The notes beneath the pieces were generated by a model that searched no databases, was not told where the DNA came from, and was given only the letters and a program-made list of their open reading frames with translations. Below are positions 58,555-64,000 of a stretch of DNA of 64,000 nucleotides, piece after piece. A program made the translations under genes and the position numbers. The stretch covers positions 1,116,001 through 1,180,000 of the forward strand of contig JAUIRK010000903.1 of assembly GCA_030549495.1 (NCBI GenBank). The letters are read 5' to 3'. The stretch comes from Nectonema munidae (taxonomy: Eukaryota; Nematomorpha; Nectonematoida; Nectonematidae). Position 1 is the stretch's first letter; every line of letters starts with the position of its first letter.

Positions 58555-58775
58555 TTGATAATATACATTTTAGAGGAGCTTAGCTCACTTGTAAAGTAAA
58601 GATACCGTGTGGTGTTTTGATCGGGAAGGCACAATTGGGCTGCTTGTATCGCAATTATGAGGAAAGTAAGCTTGATGCAGGATCGAACCCAAGACCCTGA
58701 GTTATCGAAACCGAGCATCCAACCAACTTTATTCATGCCTGGACCATGGAACCCCCAGACCATGATAACATAATT
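58555..58775 (-). mobile_element. tRNA-derived SINE, minus strand
   Basis: On the minus strand an A-box-like AAGTTGGTTGGATGCTCGG is followed about 35 bases later by a perfect B box GGTTCGATCC, then a body (CAAGCTTACTTTCCTC, GCAGCCCAATTGTGCC, CTTTACAAGTGAGC). The A- and B-box spacing fits a tRNA head, but acceptor pairing is lost, so this is a SINE and not a tRNA gene. The B box matches that of the SINE at 12740 but the bodies differ, so they are separate families. The minus-strand frame 58551-58763 is an artefact of it. Ends are approximate. Confidence 0.75.
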
Positions 58776-59501
58776 TATATGCTTTCATATTTTGTTATAT
58801 GTTTATAGCAACGCTGATAACTTTTTGTAGATTTTATTTTAATTGTATTTTTCTTTATTAAACTCACATTTTTGAGAATAAAGTTAATAAAAAAATTTTT
58901 TAAAGGCTTTTAAAATTATTATTAATGGTGTTTTATAAAATGTTGTTTTCATATGCCAAATTGGGATTTGAAATTCTTTCCACGATCGTGTATATGTATC
59001 ATAAATCTTTCTATAAAATATATGTATATATTTTTTTATATACGAACTTTCAAGGTTGTGTATTCTTTAGCTTAATGAGATTACATTTTCAAAAAGGAAT
59101 AGAAACAATAGGCAAAATCATCGCTATGCGAGTACGTGAATGATATGACAACTCTTCAACGACACACTTATTGTAGATAGGCTCGGATTAAACCCCCTTC
59201 CCCTATGTAAAGTACTTTTGAAGGAGACCCACTTGAAGATGCCACACACGCACACACCAACGTCCCACACCCCCAGTTTACCCACATACACACAATGAGA
59301 AACCAGCGCATACACACGCACACCCACTTATCTTTTGTTTAGGGCAGAGTACAGGAAAATGGTTTTTGCCAAGTCATGAGTAAATGTATATGAGCAAGCA
59401 AAGATATCACAATCATACCTCGGCTCTGGCCGTTTTCGAACAAAAATACGATAAAGCTTTGTCACTGCGTTCAAACAAAATTTTACTTTCCAAATCACTA
59501 G
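58776..59501. other. FoxC intron 1, with a CA-rich stretch
   Basis: Mostly AT-rich. At 59240-59325 there is an imperfect CA-repeat region (CACACACGCACACACC, CATACACACGCACACC), a decayed dinucleotide repeat. Short frames at 58925-59143 and 59384-59575 are not supported. Confidence 0.5.
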
Positions 59502-59797
59502 GGCCTTTGATCCCCAAACTTTTCGATTATTTTATTCTCCTCGACCCCCAGACAATAAAAATTAGAAATCAATAAAATATGAAAGTTGCGTTTAAAATAA
59601 TAGTATATAAAATAATATTTTATTATTTGTTTATATACTAAGACAACAAAACCTTCACGAATATCCTAATTTTTTTCTGCCTTGAAATTTAATTCATCCT
59701 CCATAGCATAACCGACCCCATCTCTATGTAATAATCGTCCCCTAGAAATCTCTCATCAACCCCAGGTTGTCGATATCGACCACTTTGTGGACCCCTG
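59502..59797. mobile_element. hAT-type MITE
   Basis: Flanked by CACTAG at 59496-59501 and 59798-59803. The right end, reverse-complemented, is CAGGGGTCCACAAAGTGGTC, a typical hAT terminus; the left end GGCCTTTGATCCCCAAAC is a decayed partner. Subterminal sequences TCGACCCCCAGA (59549) and ACCCCAGGTTGTCGA further support an inverted layout. At 296 bp it is non-coding. Confidence 0.65.
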
Positions 59798-59975
59798 CAC
59801 TAGAAGGAAGGCGTCAGTCATCGTGAACTAATTTTATGTTTAGTGTAGAAAATTATGATGGAACATTTTGAAAATGTATCAGAACAGCTTGTTTCAAATA
59901 TAAGAAATAGTAATTCGTTTTTCGAGAATAATGAATAACGTTGTGCTTCAGGTTGATAAGTGTTTCATCTCTTAC

Positions 59976-60113
59976 GAGAAGAGGAGGTTGTATGCCCATC
60001 TTCCTTTTCCCAATCTTAAACCGTAAATCTTGGATCTTGCTCACAGAAAGATCTACATTCTCAAACATTACAAACGCATTCTGTGGCGTAGGAATACCCG
60101 TCATTTGGGTCCC
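59976..60113 (-). other. Possible exon of an unrecognised minus-strand gene
   Basis: On the minus strand, a pyrimidine-rich TTTTCCAAATTTTAG acceptor precedes an open 138-bp segment that ends at a donor-like GTAAGAG. The segment is a multiple of three and reads 46 residues without a stop, including TGIPTPQNAFVMFENVDLSV and FKIGKRKMGIQPPLL. Composition is less AT-rich than the surroundings. I cannot name the protein. It could be an exon of a gene nested antisense in the FoxC intron, a fragment of an old element, or chance. Confidence 0.25.
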
Positions 60114-60949
60114 CTAAAATTTGGAAAATTATTTTGTAAGTAAAAGAAAATTAAGACCCATTAGTATGCATCATAATCATTTTACAAGTGAGCAATCTAT
60201 TCAAGTAATGTAGCAACATGAAATACTATTTAGGGGTTTACAATGGCCATTTTTAATATAAATCTGAACGAACATGTCCCAATCAAATAGAGCACTCAAT
60301 GAACACCCTTATTCAAACGGAATATAAAAGGAAACACTATGACCGGGAAGCTGCATTTCATTAATCTTAAAAAGCGCATGTCAGAACTGACAAAGATCCT
60401 AATCCAAATCCATAAATTTATTTGTGTTCTGGAAGAATGTATCTCCTGGACCCTGCCCCATCTCATAGATGACCGGATTAGGGGAGCAAACTTAACTAAC
60501 ATAATAGTAAACACGAGAGCATTTAAGTTTCAAAATGTCACAATAGAGTAATAAGCGTAACTAATCATGAAACAATATTAATGAGTACTGTTGCTTCTAA
60601 ATACGTAACATATTTTTAATTTAGTGGCCGTTATTTCTGCTTTTTTTCTCAGATTACATTTCAATTTTAATTCCATATCTCAAATCCGTGTTAAATCGAC
60701 ATAAAGTATTAAAATGTCTCTTTTCTAAGTATTTTTAAAATCTGTATTTATTTTTTACAAATTTAGCTATTATTTTTAATTAAATTTAGCTATTATTAAT
60801 ATTAACAGGAATAATTGAATGATCGCTAAATAAAAAACATATTTAAATTTACATAATTGTGAATGATTCATTTTGAATTCGCTGCCTTTTGAGTAAAAAT
60901 TAACTAAAAAATAAATTAGTTATAAAACTTTTTTAACTTTAAATACTAA
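60114..60949. other. FoxC intron 1, nothing firmly recognised
   Basis: A GC-richer patch at 60300-60500 gives frames on both strands (60339-60551 plus, 60296-60514 minus) with no domain. The rest is AT-rich. Confidence 0.4.
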
Positions 60950-61763
60950 CACAATTTCTCCATGCCCTCTATCTATTTGATAGTTTTCACATGAGTGATT
61001 CACTGTGAGAAAAGTTTAGCCAGAAATGTCTGCTTTGAATGCATAAAATTTCATTCCGACCATAGTTCCTTAAAATTCTGGTCCTAAAAAATTATAATAA
61101 TTGTTTTCTTTTGGATATTTTATTTTTACTAGGTATTCTTTGTTGTAATTATCATAAAATCTAAAAAATAATTATCTGTTTTTCTCTGACGTCAAACATG
61201 TTGTTACCTCATCTTGGACCAATAATTTTCTACTTTAAGAGAATTATTTAGTTTTGGTTAACGATAAGGACCGCGATCTTGTTAAAATATAACTAAACGA
61301 TGATTTATTGGATAATTACATTTTCAATCATTCGGGATTATTTTTATTCTATCGACAAATTTTAAGAATTAACTCTTTACATTTTATTATATTCTCTAAT
61401 TAATGTGAAAAATTAAAATTAAAGAATAAATAATATTATTGATTAAAATATAAAAGCAAGAAATAATTCCAAATAGAGAAACTTTTTTATTTGGAATTAA
61501 AATTTATAAAATAAGAAAATTTAAAATTAGAAAAATATAATGAAAAAAACAAAAAATGAAAATTAATCAATGTTTGATACAAAAATTTTTTTGTAATAAT
61601 TCAAATGAATTCAGCATATTTTTTTGTATATTTTAATTTTTTATTTGGAAAATGTTAAAAAAATTAAAAATTATAAAAAAAAATTGAATGTAAATTTATA
61701 TATTCAAAGCCTACGATTTTCATTTCTTTGGACACTGATATCCCACTGCTCCTCAAAGGTTAA
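60950..61763 (-). repeat. TTAA-ended dispersed repeat, probably one decayed element
   Basis: The right edge at 61690-61763, reverse-complemented, begins TTAACCTTTGAGGAGCAGTG and continues AAGAAATGAAAATCGTAGGC and TTTGAATATATAAATTTACA, matching the family seen at 34837. The left edge (about 60985-61055) holds GCCAGAAATGTCTGCTTTGA and ATGCATAAAATTTCATTCC in the opposite sense. The interior is AT-rich and non-coding. Confidence 0.5.
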
Positions 61764-61923
61764 ATTATTTTTCAAAAATGGACGAAAAATGACGGAACTT
61801 TATTTTTTGAAAATATACCTCATTTTCAATAACATAATGTAAAAATGATGAAGTTACCTAAAAATTTATGACTACCTATCCCTGATCTGAAGTATATTTC
61901 ATGTCTCGTTTGAATTGTTGTAG
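61764..61923 (+). other. End of FoxC intron 1 with splice acceptor
   Basis: The tract TCATGTCTCGTTTGAATTG then TTGTAG ends at 61923 and serves as the acceptor for the forkhead exon. Confidence 0.75.
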
Positions 61924-62134
61924 GTTAAGCCTCCGTACAGCTACATCGCTCTCATCGCCATGTCCATACAGAATGCGAAGGACAAAAAGATCACCCTTTC
62001 CGGCATCTACAAATTCATCATTGAGCACTTTCCCTTTTACCGGGACAACAAACAGGGCTGGCAGAACAGCATTCGTCACAACCTCTCCCTCAACGAGTGC
62101 TTCATCAAGGTGAACAGGGATGACAAGAAACCAG
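61924..62134 (+). CDS. FoxC: FoxC-type forkhead factor, coding exon 2 (forkhead domain)
   Basis: This encodes most of the winged-helix DNA-binding domain: [20 protein letters not shown], then [20 protein letters not shown] (helices 1-2), and [20 protein letters not shown] containing recognition helix 3 with the invariant [10 protein letters not shown]. It ends with [44 protein letters not shown] and DDKKPG fit FoxC better than FoxL1 or FoxF. A donor GTGAAA at 62135 splits the Gly codon of KKPG in phase 1, so wing 2 (KGSYWTLDP region) must be in a further exon, which I could not find before 64000. The acceptor joins in phase 0 to exon 1. GC content is far above the surroundings, in line with selection on coding sequence. 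Minus-strand frames here are antisense. Confidence 0.95.
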
Positions 62135-62204
62135 GTGAAACATTTTTTCGTTTTTATACCTTTTGCAATGCTCGTTTTTATATTTAAAATATTTCATTAT
62201 CTTG
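62135..62204 (+). other. Start of FoxC intron 2
   Basis: Intron 2 starts with GTGAAA and runs to the end of the window. Confidence 0.7.
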
Positions 62205-62345
62205 AGCCTTTAAGGAGTAGTTGAACAGCAGTGTCTCAAGAATTGAAAATCGGCAGCTTTATGTATATTAATTTGCATTGAAAAAGAAAACAGACGATTC
62301 GTTTTCAAAATTCTCCTTCTTAAATCCATTTGATCCCATAAGATA
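62205..62345 (+). repeat. TTAA-family dispersed repeat fragment
   Basis: Contains CCTTTAAGGAGTAGTTGAAC, CAGTGTCTCAAGAATTGAAA, TCGGCAGCTTTATGTATATT and GCATTGAAAAAGAAAACAGA followed by GACGATTCG, in the order of the left end seen at 34837. The extreme end is degraded. Confidence 0.55.
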
Positions 62346-62499
62346 AGACTTTATTCATGTTTGAAAATGAAGCGAACTAAACTTTCGTTTATGTGTTCAC
62401 ATGGGAAAAAAATCCCTTATCCGTTCAGCAGAGAAGTATAAATGAGTTGAAATAAGAAGCATGAAAGGATGATAGATTCAAAAAAACCCATAGGTAAAC

Positions 62500-63345
62500 A
62501 AAATGAAAAATAAAATAAAACAGAATAATTTCCAAGTCAGATACACACAGTCATAAAACATCATTTGATAGTTAAATTCCATTCTTCAAGCAAAGGAAGC
62601 ATATCTGGATGTAGAAGAGTTGATGAGTGGATATATGAAAAAAAAAAGCGGTGAGATTCTAAAAAAAAATACAAAGAAGAGGAAGCAAAAGAAAATCCAA
62701 AAATATAAAAAAAATGTTTCAAATGAAATCAGCATAAGAAGGAAAAGAACTAACGAAACATGTGTAGTTTATATTTTTTTTGAAGCTTTTAATATTTCTT
62801 AAATACCTAATATGTAAAGGAATGGAGTTCCATACGGCAATAGATTTTTTTAAAAAATGTTTGTTAAAAGAAGTATATTTATAACGTCTATTACGTAAAT
62901 TATTCTTTGAGCGTAAATTATATTGATAAAAATGATTATTTTTTATATAATAAATATTGAAAATATTTTTACTATTAATTACTTTATAAACAAAAATACC
63001 TAATTGAAACTTACTAATTTCTCCTAGAGTAAGTATGTTATGATTAAACACAACACTATTATGGTTTTTATAATCAATAAATTTAAAGGCACGTCTTTGT
63101 TTATTTTGTAAAATGTTAAATTTTGAAATACTACATAAACACCAAATAAAGTTACAATATAAAATTTTAGAATGAAATAGAGAATAATACAAAATAATCC
63201 TAGTTTGAAGGTTCAAAAAATAACGAATTTTAAACATAAGACCTAAAGCGATAGATACATTCTTAATTACATTGTCATACTGTATGTTAAAATTCAATTT
63301 GGAATCAAGAAATACACCTAAAATTTATAACATGAAGATTGGGTT
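62500..63345 (-). pseudogene. LINE 3' part with reverse-transcriptase C-terminus (CR1/L2/jockey type)
   Basis: The minus strand reads GVFLDSKLNFNIQYDNVIKN, where GVF.D.KL.F..H corresponds to the RT thumb motif. Next comes IALGLMFKIRYFLN and LYYSLFHSKILYCNFIW, then ILQNKQRRAFKFI, FQLGIFVYKVINSKNIFNIY, YNLRSKNNLRNRRY and AVWNSIPLHIR. These are the standard succession after the RT domain of CR1/L2/jockey-type LINEs. The last 192 codons are open (63297-62719), so this copy is younger than the one at 10380. It is 5'-truncated at about 63345. The 3' untranslated part probably extends to about 62500. It sits antisense in FoxC intron 2. Confidence 0.88.
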
Positions 63346-63454
63346 AATAAGTTACCACAGATCTGTAGTGGAAGAAACACTGATATTTTTTCCTCGTTAT
63401 CTTTAAATGACGCTGACTATTTCTTAAATTTAAGTACGTTTAATATTAAATTAT
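63346..63454. other. Spacer in FoxC intron 2
   Basis: AT-rich, nothing recognised. Confidence 0.4.
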
Positions 63455-63630
63455 TCGCGTTTTGAGGACCAGTGTCACAGTTGAGTTACAAAATATAATT
63501 CGAAAAGAGTTATTTGAAGACCAAAATTTTGAAGATGATTCGTCTGCTTTCTTTTTCAATGGAATTTTATATATTCAAAGCAGACGATTTTCATTTCTTG
63601 GGACACTTCTGTGATTTCTACATCATCTCC
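63455..63630. repeat. TTAA-family repeat, both end types close together
   Basis: The left part reads GCGTTTTGAGGACCAGTGTC; the right part reads ATTCAAAGCAGACGATTTTC followed by ATTTCTTGGGACACTTCTG, the inverse of the family's CCAAGAAATGAAAATCGTC order. The middle has GTCTGCTTTCTTTTTCAATGG pairing back on itself. It looks like a short internally deleted copy with both ends. Confidence 0.6.
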
Positions 63631-64000
63631 AATTTTCCAACCGTTTTCCGTAAAAATTATCTCAGAAATTTAATATTTATATTTTATACTGTCATAAATA
63701 AAAGGATTTATTAAATATGCATGAGTAGATTCAAAACTTTTCAAATTTTTGAATCTTATTTCAAAAATAAGCTTTTAATTCATTCAGTTTTCTTTTATAT
63801 TCATCTACTTTTTTTTCTTGGATATAAAATAATTTTGTTTTCAATGGAGGAAAATGGTTAGATATTTTATTTTCCAAATCGTGAAATAATAGTTGAAGTA
63901 CAAACTAAATATAGTTTGCGTTTAATCACTAATTTTTCTTTTCCTTGTAATGATAAATTGAGAGTTTGTAAATTTTCTAGCACATCTTCGTAAAAAACAT
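63631..64000. other. AT-rich sequence, nothing recognised
   Basis: Presumably still FoxC intron 2. No exon with the expected KGSYW continuation was found. Confidence 0.45.

Noticed and set aside
61876-62113. Frames overlapping the forkhead exon on both strands
   Set aside because: Alternative-frame shadows of the conserved forkhead coding sequence.
1-64000. LTR retrotransposon, endogenous retrovirus or Polinton
   Set aside because: No paired LTRs, protease/integrase, capsid or protein-primed polymerase signal was recognised. All recognised coding relics are DNA transposons, LINEs or uncharacterised families.
1-64000. CRISPR array or bacterial operon features
   Set aside because: The tandem arrays have 145- and 172-bp units without unique spacers, and the genes are eukaryotic with spliceosomal introns.
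62135-64000. Third FoxC exon within the window
   Set aside because: No acceptor followed by a KGSYW-like reading was found; the rest of the gene must lie beyond the window.

Overview
The window is a 64-kb piece of a very AT-rich animal nuclear genome. A FoxC-type forkhead gene with introns, a class I histone deacetylase and a mitochondrial branched-chain keto-acid dehydrogenase subunit show that the host is a metazoan. The transposon mix (piggyBac, Tigger/pogo, Charlie8-like hAT, Merlin, CR1/L2/jockey-type LINEs, tRNA-derived SINEs) fits an invertebrate such as an arthropod. The sequence alone does not fix the phylum.

Three host genes are supported, all on the plus strand. An HDAC8-like deacetylase (17027-18187) and BCKDHB (21087-22190) each have an uninterrupted coding region with an in-frame stop just before the ATG. 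The third is the 5' part of a FoxC/crocodile-type transcription factor: an Asn/Ser-rich first coding exon (53265-53744), an intron of about 8.2 kb, and a forkhead exon (61924-62134). That exon ends in a splice donor inside the DNA-binding domain, so the gene continues beyond the window. The three genes have no evident functional link (chromatin and cytoskeletal deacetylation, Val/Leu/Ile catabolism, developmental transcription).

The rest is mostly repeats. At 0.5-1.75 kb lies a satellite with a 435-bp three-monomer higher-order unit. From 5 to 13 kb there are hAT, Merlin, LINE and SINE relics. At 22.7-27.0 kb a Tigger element carries a Charlie8-like hAT inserted with a clean 8-bp target duplication. 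At 28.6-31.4 kb is a TTAA-flanked piggyBac. At 33.1-34.7 kb is an unclassified element with long terminal inverted repeats and its own minus-strand frames. At 37.9-39.8 and 50.2-51.8 kb are relics of two related, uncharacterised repeat-protein families. At 44-49.5 kb are two MITEs and two more piggyBac relics. The FoxC intron holds a young 172-bp tandem array, a SINE and a hAT-type MITE. The last 3 kb holds fragments of a TTAA-ended repeat family and a LINE 3' end.

No intact tRNA or rRNA gene, CRISPR array, LTR retrotransposon or Polinton was recognised. The most unusual items are the unclassified TIR element at 33.1 kb, the FoxC gene structure with the satellite in its intron, and active-site deviations in the HDAC8-like protein.
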